This document shows positions 1-8,873 of a DNA stretch of 64,000 bases, in pieces. The position numbers and the translations under genes are program-made. The notes beneath the pieces were generated by a model. That model saw only the letters and a list, made by a program, of their open reading frames with translations, made no database searches and was not told the DNA's origin. The stretch lies in assembly GCF_000163295.1 (NCBI RefSeq), contig NZ_GG700527.1:861192-925191 (forward strand), read 5' to 3'. The DNA is from Anaerococcus vaginalis ATCC 51170. GTDB taxonomy: Bacteria > Bacillota > Clostridia > Tissierellales > Peptoniphilaceae. The first letter of the stretch is position 1, and every line of letters begins with the position of its first letter.

Positions 1-1121
1 AATTTTTTAAGTTTTTCATAATAAGAATCATATATCCAAGAAACATCAGTCCCATCAGCGTAGTTATCATTTAACAAACAATATAAGCTAATTGGCTCTT
101 TTTCTAATAACATTAAATTAATAATTTGATTTAAGCCTGTAGGATTTTTGACAAGATTTATTATCACTTCTTTATTTTCAATTTTAATTATTTCTTGTCT
201 ACCAAATACATGTTTTTGAAATTTTAAGCCTTCATAGATTTTTTCATAAGGGATTTCCAATTCTTTAGCAAGAGCTATTGCGCTTAAAGCATTATAAATA
301 TTATAAAATCCTCCAATTTGAGTTTCATAAATTTCTCCATTTACTTTAAATTTTGAAAAATTTGCATCCATAGAAATAATCTCTCCAATATTATAAGATA
401 ATTTAGGAGAATGAAAATCACATTCTGGGCAAGAAAAATCTCCCAAAGAAGAATAATTAACTAATTTATATTTTAAAATTGAATTACATTTTGGACATAA
501 AATTCCATCACTATTAAATTCTGCCTCAAGATTATAAGAATTAAATTCTTTATCATCTTCTCTTATTCCATAATAAATAGGATTATATTTTTTTAGCTCA
601 TCGTATGAAAAAATAGGCAAATCTCCATTGGCAATTATTTTTACATCACTACATTCGCTAAGTCCATCCATAATTTTTTTATAAACATTATAAATTTCTC
701 CAAATCTATCCATTTGGTCTCTAAAAATATTGGTTAAAATAACATAATCTGGTTTTAAAAATTTACTTATCCTAACAAGATTAGCTTCATCTACCTCCAA
801 GATCGCAAGTGCATTTTCATTTTTAGGAATATCCAACAAAACTGTTATTATACCTTGAATCATATTTGAACCAGAATCATTTGTAAAAACATTTTTATAG
901 TGCTTTCTCAAAATATTTGTAACAAAATGAGTTGTCATAGTCTTCCCATTAGTACCAGTTACAAAAATAAATTTTGTATTTTCGCTTAAAGCATCCAAAA
1001 TATCATTATCTAAATTATAAGCGATTTTCCCTGGCAAACTTGTTGCTTTATGATTTGTAAGTTTTAGTAAAAATTTACTAAATTTTGCAATTTTAATAAT
1101 TAATTTATCTTTTATATTCAT
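1..1121 (-). CDS. murT: MurT, lipid II isoglutaminyl synthase ligase subunit (3' end beyond window)
   Basis: Translated by hand from the ATG at 1121; 373 codons are visible and the frame runs off the left edge. MurT, with the glutaminase GatD, amidates the D-Glu of lipid II to D-isoglutamine on the cytoplasmic face of the membrane. Visible features are a Mur-ligase P-loop GTNGKT at residues 56-61, a MurT-type zinc ribbon with CPKC at 209-212 and CPEC at 231-234, LVKNPTG at 323-329, and DNYADGTDVSWIYD at 352-365, which holds conserved aspartates of the C-terminal domain. gatD would be expected just past the left edge. No Shine-Dalgarno precedes the ATG, and a promoter -10 lies only 7 nt upstream, so the mRNA may be leaderless. 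Confidence 0.93.
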   Translation of the reverse strand, partial: MNIKDKLIIKIAKFSKFLLKLTNHKATSLPGKIAYNLDNDILDALSENTKFIFVTGTNGKTMTTHFVTNILRKHYKNVFTNDSGSNMIQGIITVLLDIPKNENALAILEVDEANLVRISKFLKPDYVILTNIFRDQMDRFGEIYNVYKKIMDGLSECSDVKIIANGDLPIFSYDELKKYNPIYYGIREDDKEFNSYNLEAEFNSDGILCPKCNSILKYKLVNYSSLGDFSCPECDFHSPKLSYNIGEIISMDANFSKFKVNGEIYETQIGGFYNIYNALSAIALAKELEIPYEKIYEGLKFQKHVFGRQEIIKIENKEVIINLVKNPTGLNQIINLMLLEKEPISLYCLLNDNYADGTDVSWIYDSYYEKLKK

Positions 1122-1128
1122 AAAATAA

Positions 1129-1137
1129 ATTATATCA
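1129..1137 (-). promoter_or_regulatory. extended -10 promoter of murT
   Basis: On the minus strand TG-A-TATAAT (TATAAT at 1134-1129) precedes the murT ATG. No good -35 is visible, which fits an extended -10 promoter. With usual spacing, transcription would start at 1122 or 1121, that is, at the start codon itself. Confidence 0.55.
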
Positions 1138-1220
1138 GATTAAAGGCTAATAAGTCTATAAAATTTTTATTCAAATTATTTTAAATAATAAAAGAGTTAA
1201 ATTTATTTTAAAATTAAACA

Positions 1221-1257
1221 AAAAAATAGACTAAAACTTTTAGTTTAGTCTATTTTT
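1221..1257 (-). terminator. Rho-independent terminator of the glucosaminidase gene
   Basis: A 14-bp AT-rich stem (1222-1235 with 1244-1257) with an 8-nt loop is followed on the minus strand by a T tract. The TAG stop codon of the upstream gene lies inside the stem. The hairpin is nearly symmetrical, and it separates the glucosaminidase gene from murT. Confidence 0.75.
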
Positions 1258-1951
1258 CCTGAAGAATATTTCTACAAACTTCTCTCATCATATAATCTAC
1301 CTTATTTGACCATTCTGGATCGCTAGCATATAACTTTCCTATAGATTTTGTAGAAATTCCATTATAATATTTTCCATCTTCACTTAAATAATTTTCTTTT
1401 AGAAATTTAGCAACGTGATCTATTGATTCGCCCTTATCTTTAAAAGTATTTGCACTGTTAATAGGATCTTGGTCGATAGCATTAAAGCCAAATAAATTAT
1501 TTTTTGTTTTAGCAAGGTATGAATGACCATTTCCAGTTTCGTGTTTTGCCATTCCCATCAATAAAATCGCATTTACCTCATACTTTTCTTCTGCTTTTTT
1601 GAAATCTTTTCCAAGACCTTGTAAATTTGTATTTTTAAGACCATATTCAAGTTCCTCAGCAGTTAAATTAGTTTTGTTTGTTAAATACAAAATTGATGTT
1701 TTGCTTAATTCATCAGATCCTTTATCGTTCAATTCTTTATAATCTTTTTCTAATTTTTCAAATCTTTCAATTCTAGATTGTCTTAAAGTTAAGGTTTCAT
1801 TGCTAATTTCATTTACTCCATTAATCAAGCTATCTCTTTTACCTTTGTTTTTTGCAGCTAGAGATGATTTTTCCAATCCTGTAGAAATAACTAGCACAAG
1901 AACAATAGCTAAAAAAGATAAAAATGAAATTTTAAATCTCTTTTTATTCAT
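1250..1951 (-). CDS. membrane-anchored glucosaminidase-family peptidoglycan hydrolase
   Basis: A 233-residue protein with a basic N-terminus and a hydrophobic segment at about 8-25, either a signal anchor or an uncleaved signal peptide. It is followed by a charged helical linker and a glucosaminidase domain (LytG/mannosyl-glycoprotein endo-beta-N-acetylglucosaminidase family) at about 105-230. The likely catalytic glutamate is E138 in AKHETG, and the NNLFGFNA motif follows. It would cleave N-acetylglucosaminyl bonds of peptidoglycan outside the membrane. It has its own promoter just after pyrE and its own terminator, so it looks monocistronic. The start has GGAAG 7 nt upstream. No cell-wall binding repeats are present, and the substrate is inferred from the family. 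Confidence 0.85.
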   Translation of the reverse strand: MNKKRFKISFLSFLAIVLVLVISTGLEKSSLAAKNKGKRDSLINGVNEISNETLTLRQSRIERFEKLEKDYKELNDKGSDELSKTSILYLTNKTNLTAEELEYGLKNTNLQGLGKDFKKAEEKYEVNAILLMGMAKHETGNGHSYLAKTKNNLFGFNAIDQDPINSANTFKDKGESIDHVAKFLKENYLSEDGKYYNGISTKSIGKLYASDPEWSNKVDYMMREVCRNILQEK

Positions 1952-2001
1952 CCTTTATCTTCCTTCTTTCATAAATAAATAGTAACAAAACAATTACAAC
2001 T

Positions 2002-2030
2002 ACTATATCATTTCTTATGCTAGATTGCAA
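2002..2030 (-). promoter_or_regulatory. sigma-A-type promoter of the glucosaminidase gene
   Basis: Minus strand TTGCAA (2030-2025), 17-nt spacer, TATAGT (2007-2002), with TG one base before the -10. It lies directly behind the pyrE stop codon. No terminator hairpin was seen after pyrE, so read-through from pyr may also reach this gene. Confidence 0.7.
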
Positions 2031-2033
2031 ATT

Positions 2034-2603
2034 TTATTTTCTAGAACCTGGTTTTACAGCTGGTGTATCTTTTAAATCTTCTGGTAAATTATCAGGATCA
2101 TAAGTTTCAAAATTAAGCTCAGTTGCAGATAATAATTTTAAACCATTAATTTCTTTTTTTCCAGATCTATTTACAATTGATGTTAAAGCATTTACTTTTG
2201 CTCCATAGCTTTCAATTACATCAACAGTTTCAAAAGAAGATTTGCCTGTTGTAACTACATCTTCAACTATAATTACATTCATACCTTCTTTTATTTCAAA
2301 TCCCCTTCTTAAAGTCATAATATTATCTACTCTTTCTGTAAAAATTGCATTAACTCCCAAAGCTCTTGCAACTTCATAAGCTATAATTATTCCGCCCATT
2401 GCAGGGCCAACACACAAATCTACTTTTATGCCTGATTCTTTTATTTTTTCAGCAATTATTTTTGAAACTTCTTCGCAATAAACAGGATTTTCTATTAATT
2501 TTGCACATTGAATATATTTTTTTGAATGTTTTCCACTTGATAATAAAAAATGTCCTTCTAGTAGTGCATCAGATTTTTTTAATAATTCAATTGTTCTATC
2601 CAT
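2034..2603 (-). CDS. pyrE: orotate phosphoribosyltransferase
   Basis: A 189-residue enzyme that joins orotate and PRPP to give OMP in the cytoplasm. The PRPP loop EDVVTTGKS is at 114-122, and the catalytic-loop region TERVDNIMTLRR is near 89-100. Length is normal for the family. It is the last gene of the pyr operon, 8 nt after pyrD, with a good Shine-Dalgarno (TAGGAGAGATT before ATG). The next step, OMP decarboxylation, is encoded three genes upstream by pyrF. No terminator was recognised downstream. Confidence 0.96.
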   Translation of the reverse strand: MDRTIELLKKSDALLEGHFLLSSGKHSKKYIQCAKLIENPVYCEEVSKIIAEKIKESGIKVDLCVGPAMGGIIIAYEVARALGVNAIFTERVDNIMTLRRGFEIKEGMNVIIVEDVVTTGKSSFETVDVIESYGAKVNALTSIVNRSGKKEINGLKLLSATELNFETYDPDNLPEDLKDTPAVKPGSRK

Positions 2604-2611
2604 AATCTCTC

Positions 2612-3511
2612 CTATATAATTTTTCTTATTTCTTCTAGCGAATTTAAATTTTCTTTTTGCATATATTTTTCTAAATCATCAACTATATTTATCATTGTGT
2701 TAAAATCTACAAAATTGCTTGTTCCAACTTGCACTGCACTTGCTCCTGCCATAATAAATTCCAAACAGTCCCTGTAATTTGAAATTCCACCCATACCAAT
2801 TATTGGTAAATTTGTAGCATTACTTGCTTCATACACCATTCTTAAAGCAATTGGTTTTATACAAGGTCCAGAAAGACCTGCAGTTTTATTTTCAAAAACT
2901 GCTTTTTTATTATCAACATCAATTGCAAGGGCATTAAAAGTATTTACTAGAGAAATACAATCAGCTCCTGAATTTTCTGCAATTTTTACAAATTCTTTTA
3001 TATCTCCAACATTTGGAGAAAGTTTTACCATCAAAACTTTTTTTGTAGCTTTTCTTACTTTTTCTATAACTTCGCAAGCTTTTTTAGGATTTGTTCCAAA
3101 AGCCATTCCACCTTCTTTTACATTTGGGCAAGAAATATTTAATTCAATTATTGGGACACTTGTTTTATCAAGCATTTGGGCTCCCTTAACATAATCTTCG
3201 ACACTATGACCGCCTAGATTTGCAATGGTTACAGCATCTTTTGTTTCTAAAAACGGTAATTCTTCTTTTATGAAATATTCTATTCCAGGATTTTGAAGTC
3301 CAATTGAATTCATAATTCCAGCAGCAGTTTCATAAATTCTTATTCCCTTGTTTCCCAAATTTTTATGTAGGGTTAGTCCTTTTGAAGAAATTCCTCCAAG
3401 TTTATTTATATCAATATATTCTGCAAATTCTTTACCAAAACCAAAAGTTCCACTTGCAGCTATGACTGGATTATTAAATTCAATTCCACAAATATTAACT
3501 TTTAAACTCAT
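2612..3511 (-). CDS. pyrD: dihydroorotate dehydrogenase B, catalytic FMN subunit
   Basis: A 299-residue class 1B dihydroorotate dehydrogenase, the partner of PyrK. It oxidises dihydroorotate to orotate. The catalytic cysteine is C128 in NISCPN. The N-terminal TIM-barrel strand GIEFNNPVIAASGTFG and the C-terminal phosphate-binding stretch with GMGGI are also present. Together with pyrK this indicates an NAD-linked heterotetramer suited to anaerobic life, rather than a quinone- or fumarate-linked enzyme. Its ATG overlaps the pyrK stop by one base (TAATG) with AAAGGAG upstream, so translation is probably coupled. Confidence 0.96.
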   Translation of the reverse strand: MSLKVNICGIEFNNPVIAASGTFGFGKEFAEYIDINKLGGISSKGLTLHKNLGNKGIRIYETAAGIMNSIGLQNPGIEYFIKEELPFLETKDAVTIANLGGHSVEDYVKGAQMLDKTSVPIIELNISCPNVKEGGMAFGTNPKKACEVIEKVRKATKKVLMVKLSPNVGDIKEFVKIAENSGADCISLVNTFNALAIDVDNKKAVFENKTAGLSGPCIKPIALRMVYEASNATNLPIIGMGGISNYRDCLEFIMAGASAVQVGTSNFVDFNTMINIVDDLEKYMQKENLNSLEEIRKII

Positions 3512-4227
3512 TAGAAAATCTCCTTTGAATCAAAAACTGGACCATCTTTGCAAACTCTTATAAAATCGCCTTTTACATTTTCTACTGTGCAACCAAGACA
3601 TGCACCAATTCCACAAGCCATGTGGGCTTCCATTGAAATTTGAATTTCAGCATTTTTATTTTTATTTGCCAAAGTTTTTAGCATTTGATTTGGGCCGCAA
3701 GCATAAATTACATCATATTTTTCTGTATCTATTTTTTCAGTTATAAAAATTTTATCTTTTTTATCAATAGTTACAGTTGTAGAATTTACAAAATTTTTAA
3801 AATAATCTGTAAAGTATTCTTCATCACTAAATCCCGCGTAAAAATCTGCTTTTAAATCTAATGATTTTGCCAAATATAAAAGTGGAGCTATTCCAATTCC
3901 ACCAGCAACTATTGCAGCTTTCTTGCCTTTTTTTATTTCAAATCCATTTCCCAAAGGTCCTAATATTTTTACTTTTGAACCCTCTTTTAAATCACTTAAA
4001 ATTTTTGTTCCAACACCTTTAACTTGGTATAAAAAAGACATAGACTCATCATCTTGGTCACATACTCCAAATGGTCTTGAAAGAAGTGGCGAATTTCTAA
4101 AACTATCACATCTTAACATGAAAAATTGACCAGGTCTTGCATTTAATTTGGTTTTTATTTTACAAAAATAAATATCATCCTTTATTTTTTTATTAAAAAT
4201 TACAGAAGCTTCTCTATAAGATTCCAT
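3511..4227 (-). CDS. pyrK: dihydroorotate dehydrogenase B, electron-transfer subunit
   Basis: A 238-residue iron-sulfur flavoprotein that passes electrons from PyrD's FMN to NAD+. It has an N-terminal FAD-binding barrel with RPFGV at 51-55, a nucleotide-binding lobe with [12 protein letters not shown] at about 109-120, and a C-terminal 2Fe-2S site with cysteines 205, 210, 213 and 226. Its start overlaps the pyrF end by 14 nt, and its end overlaps pyrD by 1 nt. Length and cysteine spacing are typical. Confidence 0.95.
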   Translation of the reverse strand: MESYREASVIFNKKIKDDIYFCKIKTKLNARPGQFFMLRCDSFRNSPLLSRPFGVCDQDDESMSFLYQVKGVGTKILSDLKEGSKVKILGPLGNGFEIKKGKKAAIVAGGIGIAPLLYLAKSLDLKADFYAGFSDEEYFTDYFKNFVNSTTVTIDKKDKIFITEKIDTEKYDVIYACGPNQMLKTLANKNKNAEIQISMEAHMACGIGACLGCTVENVKGDFIRVCKDGPVFDSKEIF

Positions 4228-5080
4228 TAGATTGGATTTCCTTTCTAGTTTCTATACATTTTTCTCTTGCATAATCTCCTATTTTATCTTCCCCATCATC
4301 ATAGTTTAAATAATTTTTAAGTATTGCTCTTGAAGAATTTACAACTCCTCCATTTAATGAATTTAACAATTTATAAACATTTAATGAATCGGCTTTTTGT
4401 GCTCCAAAACCTGGAATCAAGAAAAACATATTCTTATATCTTTGTCTGATTTTTTCAACTTCTTCTTTGTGAGTTGCACCAACTACAAGTCCAATAGGTC
4501 CGTATCCTGAATTATCAATCAATTTATCATTTAATTCTTTTAATTTATCTCCAATTGTATAAAATAATTCGCTGTCATCTTTTAATCTTAGGCATTCAAA
4601 ATCATTTGCTCCTGGATTTGAAGTCCTTAAAAGAACAAACACTCCTTTATCTTTGTTTTTTATAAATTCAAGATATGGAGAAATTGAATCCATTCCCATA
4701 TAAGGATTTAAAGTCATAAAATCAGCCTCAAAATCACCAGAAAAATGTGCTTTTGCGTATTGACTTGCACTTTGAGCAATATCTGATCTTTTTACATCAG
4801 CAATTGATAACAAATCATTATCTCTTAAATATTTTAAAGTGTTTTTGTAAGCAAGCATTCCTTCAATACCATAAGATTCGTAGTAGGCAATTTGAACTTT
4901 ATAAATAGCACAAACATCTTTTGTATTGTCAATAATTTCTTTATTGAAATCAAATAATTGTTCGCTTACACTTTTATTTTTCTTCATTTTTTCTGGAATA
5001 TAATCTAGTGATGTATCAAGACCAACGCAAACAAATCCATTTTCTTCGATTTTTTTATAAAGTCTTTCCATTAAGGTCAT
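4214..5080 (-). CDS. pyrF: orotidine 5'-phosphate decarboxylase (long type)
   Basis: A 288-residue enzyme that decarboxylates OMP to UMP, the final step of the de novo branch. The active-site motif DVKRSD is at 95-100 (lysine 97). IPGFGAQ near 225 marks the longer subfamily, which differs from the roughly 240-residue Bacillus type. Its start lies 26 nt inside the end of pyrC in another frame, so the two are probably co-translated. AAAGGA lies about 10 nt before the chosen ATG; an in-frame ATG three codons later is possible but further from the ribosome site. Confidence 0.95.
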   Translation of the reverse strand: MTLMERLYKKIEENGFVCVGLDTSLDYIPEKMKKNKSVSEQLFDFNKEIIDNTKDVCAIYKVQIAYYESYGIEGMLAYKNTLKYLRDNDLLSIADVKRSDIAQSASQYAKAHFSGDFEADFMTLNPYMGMDSISPYLEFIKNKDKGVFVLLRTSNPGANDFECLRLKDDSELFYTIGDKLKELNDKLIDNSGYGPIGLVVGATHKEEVEKIRQRYKNMFFLIPGFGAQKADSLNVYKLLNSLNGGVVNSSRAILKNYLNYDDGEDKIGDYAREKCIETRKEIQSNGIL

Positions 5081-6251
5081 ATTTCAAAATTCCTTTCTTG
5101 TAAACTCTTACTATTTGTCCTTGGAGTTTTTGATTTATAAATAATGAATTTTTTGATTTTGATAAAATATCTTCTTCTTTATATTCATATACTTTATCAA
5201 AATCTATAAGAGTAAAATCAGCCATGTATCCTTCTTTGATTTTTCCTTTTTTTATTTCAAGAAGTTTTGAAGGATTTGTTGACATTAACCTGATCAAATC
5301 ATTTAATGAAATGATTCCAGCTTTTACTAAAGTCATATAAGAAGTTGAAAAAGCTGTTTCAAGTCCAATAAAGCCTGGCTTACCGTTTTCTTTTTCCTCC
5401 TTGGAATGAGGAGCATGATCTGTAGCTATACAATCAACATATCCTTTTTTTATCATATCTAATAAGGCCAATCTATCTTTTTCTTTTCTAATTGGTGGAT
5501 TTACTTTTAACTCTTTTCTATCAGAAAAATATATGTGATGAGGTGTTACTTCGCATGTAATTTTCGCTCCCAAATCTTTAAAATATCTTATTGCCTCAAT
5601 TGCTCCTTTTGTAGAAACGTGAGAAAAATGAATTGGCATATCCATCTTATAAGATAAATAACAATCTCTCAAAGTCATCACATCTTCTGCTATTTCATAG
5701 TCATATTTTGAAATTTCTTTACATTCTTCATGCAAGGTAAATTTTAAATTATTTTTCTTTGCGATTTTTATAGCTTGATACATAGAAAAATCATCATCAA
5801 CGCCCTTACCATCATTTGACAAGAACAATAATCCTTCTGGTAAATCTTTTAAATGAGATAGGTCATCACTTTTGAAATCTTTTGTTATTGAATAAACTTG
5901 TTTAATATCTATTAAATCTAAATCTTTTGCTCTTTTAACAATATCCTCATATATTTTTTTGCTTGATACAATTGGATTTGTATTTGGCATTAAATTTACA
6001 GTTGTATATCCACCTTTTAGAGCTGACATTGATCCTGTTTTTAAATCTTCTTTGTAGGTAAATCCAGGATCTCTAAAATGAGTATGCATGTCCACAAAAG
6101 AAGGAACCAAGACAAGACCATTACAGTCTATAATCTTAGTTTCCTCATCAGATTTAAATTCAGTTGTTATAAATCCATCTTCTACAAAGATGTCCCTTTT
6201 TGATATATTTATATCATCAATGGCAACAAGATTTGTAAAAATTTGTTTCAT
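5055..6251 (-). CDS. pyrC: dihydroorotase
   Basis: A 398-residue type I dihydroorotase of the amidohydrolase superfamily, converting carbamoyl-aspartate to dihydroorotate. The metal-binding H56 and H58 lie in [10 protein letters not shown], a histidine in LHEE near 180 lies between the barrel halves, and the TDHAPHS motif near 288 holds the catalytic aspartate. Its ATG overlaps the pyrI stop by one base. Length and motifs are complete. Confidence 0.96.
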   Translation of the reverse strand: MKQIFTNLVAIDDINISKRDIFVEDGFITTEFKSDEETKIIDCNGLVLVPSFVDMHTHFRDPGFTYKEDLKTGSMSALKGGYTTVNLMPNTNPIVSSKKIYEDIVKRAKDLDLIDIKQVYSITKDFKSDDLSHLKDLPEGLLFLSNDGKGVDDDFSMYQAIKIAKKNNLKFTLHEECKEISKYDYEIAEDVMTLRDCYLSYKMDMPIHFSHVSTKGAIEAIRYFKDLGAKITCEVTPHHIYFSDRKELKVNPPIRKEKDRLALLDMIKKGYVDCIATDHAPHSKEEKENGKPGFIGLETAFSTSYMTLVKAGIISLNDLIRLMSTNPSKLLEIKKGKIKEGYMADFTLIDFDKVYEYKEEDILSKSKNSLFINQKLQGQIVRVYKKGILKYDLNGKTL

Positions 6252-6679
6252 TATTCCTCCACATCATATATGTGATCGCAATAAGCACATTTGTACATTT
6301 TTTCTTTTTTATCTATCAATATAAATTTGCTTTCAATATTTCTTTCTGTGGTTGATACGCAAGTTGGATTTTGACATTTTAAAATTCCCTTGCTAACTTC
6401 TGGTAATTCTAATTGTTTCTTTTCTACAACTTTTTCTTCTTCAATGAAGTTTACTGTTGCACTTGGGTCTATTATTGATACAGCATCTAAATTAATATCT
6501 AAGTTATTTGCAATTTTTACTATATCTTTTTTTCCTTGAGAGGAAGAGTTTGCGTTTAATATTAGGGCAACTTCATCATCAAGTTGGTCTAGATTTAAAA
6601 GATTAAAAATTTTTATTCCTAATCCTGGTTTAATATGGTCTATTACAATTCCATTTTTTAATGAAGTAATCTCAATCAT
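6251..6679 (-). CDS. pyrI: aspartate carbamoyltransferase regulatory chain
   Basis: A 142-residue regulatory subunit that binds nucleotide effectors and tethers PyrB trimers into the holoenzyme. The N-terminal allosteric domain contains VIDHIKPG at 12-19. The C-terminal zinc domain has cysteines 102, 107, 131 and 134 in the expected C-X4-C...C-X2-C arrangement. It overlaps pyrB by 8 nt. The enzyme is therefore probably subject to CTP feedback at protein level, unlike the Bacillus enzyme, which lacks PyrI. Confidence 0.95.
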   Translation of the reverse strand: MIEITSLKNGIVIDHIKPGLGIKIFNLLNLDQLDDEVALILNANSSSQGKKDIVKIANNLDINLDAVSIIDPSATVNFIEEEKVVEKKQLELPEVSKGILKCQNPTCVSTTERNIESKFILIDKKEKMYKCAYCDHIYDVEE

Positions 6680-7601
6680 TATTAGCCTCCAATAATTTTA
6701 TAATTAGTGCCATTCTAGCATACATTCCGCATTTAACTTGTTGGAAATATAAAGCTCTGGGATCATCATCCACATCTTTGTCAATTTCATTTACTCTTGG
6801 AAGTGGATGTAGGATTGCAAGATCTTTTTTTGCATTAGCTAACTTTTCTCTATTCAATACGTATGAATCTTTTAATCTTGTATATTGGTTGTCAGAGAAA
6901 AATCTTTCTTTTTGAATTCTTGTCATATATAAAATATCTAGATCATCTATAGAATTATCCAAAGATCTTTTTTCAACATATTCTATATTATTTTTTTCAA
7001 AAACACTTTTTTTAATGTAGTTAGGAAGTTTTAATTCTTCTGGAGAAATTAGTACATATTCATTATTATCAAATAAGGTCATAACTTTAAGTAAAGAGTG
7101 AACAGTTCTTCCATATTTTAAATCTCCACAAATTCCTATCTTTAATCCTTCAAGTCTTTTTTTATAAGTTGAAATTGTCAAAATATCCGTTAGAGTTTGA
7201 GTTGGATGTTGATGTCCACCATCTCCTGCATTTATTATTGGACAATCTGATGTTTCTGATGATAATTTTGCAGCTCCTTCTTGTGGATGGCGCATAGCAA
7301 TTACATCAACGTATTGGCTTACAGTTCTAATTGTATCTTGTAAGCTTTCTCCCTTAGCTTGGCTTGATGCTTTTGGATTTGAAAATCCTTCAACGCTTCC
7401 TCCAAGTCTTAACATTGCTGATTCAAAAGAAAGTCTTGTTCTAGTAGAAGGCTCAAAAAAAAGAGTCCCTAATAACTTTCCATTACAATAATTGGAAAAT
7501 TTTTCAGGACTCTTCATTATGTCTTCTGCTAAATCAATTATTTCAAGTAAATCATCTTTAAACAAATCTTCTGCACTTAACAAATTTTTAATCTTTAGCA
7601 T
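6672..7601 (-). CDS. pyrB: aspartate carbamoyltransferase catalytic chain
   Basis: A 309-residue transcarbamylase that commits carbamoyl phosphate and aspartate to pyrimidine synthesis. Phosphate-binding PSTRTR is at 51-56, the HPTQ motif lies near 132-135, and HPLPR lies near 265. It is the first gene of the pyr operon, with AGGAG 6 nt before the ATG and a near-consensus promoter about 27 nt upstream. carAB, which makes carbamoyl phosphate, is not in the window. Confidence 0.97.
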   Translation of the reverse strand: MLKIKNLLSAEDLFKDDLLEIIDLAEDIMKSPEKFSNYCNGKLLGTLFFEPSTRTRLSFESAMLRLGGSVEGFSNPKASSQAKGESLQDTIRTVSQYVDVIAMRHPQEGAAKLSSETSDCPIINAGDGGHQHPTQTLTDILTISTYKKRLEGLKIGICGDLKYGRTVHSLLKVMTLFDNNEYVLISPEELKLPNYIKKSVFEKNNIEYVEKRSLDNSIDDLDILYMTRIQKERFFSDNQYTRLKDSYVLNREKLANAKKDLAILHPLPRVNEIDKDVDDDPRALYFQQVKCGMYARMALIIKLLEANND

Positions 7602-7627
7602 TTGACACTCCTTTTTTTGTTTTTACT

Positions 7628-7656
7628 ATTATACCAAAAGCATATAGACTCGTCAA
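7628..7656 (-). promoter_or_regulatory. near-consensus promoter of the pyr operon
   Basis: Minus strand TTGACG (7656-7651), 17-nt spacer, TATAAT (7633-7628). Predicted start near 7621 gives a leader of about 20 nt that holds only the pyrB ribosome site. There is no room for a PyrR-type anti-terminator/terminator leader. The -35 lies 3 nt beyond the stop codon of the CYTH gene. Confidence 0.8.
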
Positions 7657-7659
7657 TAA

Positions 7660-8193
7660 TTATTTACGTTTTTCGATTAACTCGTTAATTGATTCATTTG
7701 TCACATTTTTTCTATCAATTTCAAATTCATCTAGAATTTCTTCCATTAAATTTACATTTGTAAATTCAATTTCCATATAAGGATCAGGATAAACATCTTT
7801 GGACCAAATATCTATATCAAATCTTTGTCCCCTATAATTATAAGAAATTCTTTTTTTATCGCCAACATATCTTTCAACTAAGCCAATTTCTTCTAAAATT
7901 TTTATCATATTTGAAGTTGAATTTATTGTAGTAGTGTATTCATTATTTACTCTTATATTATCTTTGTTATCAACAACTTCTTTGAAAGTTAGCTCTGTTG
8001 CTTCTCTTTTATCATCTACAGTTTTTTCTCTAATTCTCAAATAACCATTAGAAAATTCTTTTGCGTTTTTTGGAGCAAAGGTATGATTTTTTTGAATTTC
8101 TACTCCCAAAAATTCTGCACCTTTCGCTTTTAATTTTTCTTCAATTTCTTCGATATTAATATTTAATACCTTGATTTCTAATTCTCTATCCAT
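7660..8193 (-). CDS. CYTH-domain protein (CyaB/triphosphatase-like)
   Basis: A 177-residue protein built on the CYTH triphosphate-tunnel fold, known from class IV adenylate cyclase CyaB and from thiamine or inorganic triphosphatases. The signature ELEIK (the ExExK motif) is at residues 4-8, and further metal/phosphate-binding acidic and basic residues include the DID and MEIEF stretches near 140-160. The start at 8193 was preferred over an upstream in-frame one at 8241. It has AAAGGA 7 nt upstream, sits in a TAATG overlap with the preceding gene, and places ExExK at the N-terminus as in the family. Substrate unknown. It is the last gene of the phosphoesterase operon. Confidence 0.85.
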   Translation of the reverse strand: MDRELEIKVLNINIEEIEEKLKAKGAEFLGVEIQKNHTFAPKNAKEFSNGYLRIREKTVDDKREATELTFKEVVDNKDNIRVNNEYTTTINSTSNMIKILEEIGLVERYVGDKKRISYNYRGQRFDIDIWSKDVYPDPYMEIEFTNVNLMEEILDEFEIDRKNVTNESINELIEKRK

Positions 8194-8873
8194 TAACTTA
8201 TCCTTTCTGGCAAAAAATTTATATAATCTCCTGCCACACATTTTATTTCTATACCATCTACTATACCTTCAAAAATTTGTTTATGCCCTGGTCCATGTAG
8301 ATGTCCATACAATACACATTCTACTTGATACTCTTTACAAATTCCAAAAAATTCATTCAAAGATTTATCGCTATTAAGAGGTGGATAATGTAATATTACA
8401 ATTTTTTTATTATTTGTCTTACTAGAGTCCAATGAATTTTTAAGTCTTTGTAGCTCTCTTTTAAAAATTTTCTCATCGTGTTCTGTAAATTCACTATTAT
8501 CTCTGCTAATCCATCCTCTTGTTCCACAAATTTCATAGCCTTGTTCAAAAAAAGAATTATTTTGCAAAAATTTAATAGATTTTAAATCTAATTCATTGAG
8601 TTTTTTTAAGGATGACCACCAATAATCATGATTGCCTTTTAGCATTATTTTATTTCCGTTAAGATCATCGATTTTTTTAAGATCAATGTAGGCATCTTCT
8701 ATATTCATAGCCCAAGAAATATCGCCTACAATCAATACTGTATCATCGGAATTTACAATTTTATTCCAATTATTAAATATTTTTTCTTGATAATTAAGCC
8801 ATGATTTGCCAAATACTTCCATGGATTTTTCTTCTGTATAATCAAGATGTAAATCTCCTATTGCATATATCAT
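8193..8873 (-). CDS. metallophosphoesterase (calcineurin-like)
   Basis: A 226-residue binuclear-metal phosphoesterase. Motifs in order are GDLH at 6-9, GDISW near 52, GNHDYWW near 80, HYPP near 158 and GHLHGPGH near 195, which together form the complete metal site. It resembles a small family of predicted phosphohydrolases rather than SbcD. Substrate unknown. It overlaps the upstream ATPase gene by 4 nt (ATGA) and the downstream CYTH gene by 1 nt, implying a shared polycistronic message and related function. Confidence 0.88.
   Translation of the reverse strand: MIYAIGDLHLDYTEEKSMEVFGKSWLNYQEKIFNNWNKIVNSDDTVLIVGDISWAMNIEDAYIDLKKIDDLNGNKIMLKGNHDYWWSSLKKLNELDLKSIKFLQNNSFFEQGYEICGTRGWISRDNSEFTEHDEKIFKRELQRLKNSLDSSKTNNKKIVILHYPPLNSDKSLNEFFGICKEYQVECVLYGHLHGPGHKQIFEGIVDGIEIKCVAGDYINFLPERIS

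Noticed and set aside
7602-7627. PyrR-type attenuator upstream of pyrB
   Set aside because: The predicted transcript leader is only about 20 nt and has no hairpin or T tract.
8194-8241. Sixteen extra N-terminal codons for the CYTH protein
   Set aside because: They overlap the preceding gene, lack a ribosome site and push the ExExK motif away from the N-terminus; the ATG at 8193 has AAAGGA and a TAATG junction.
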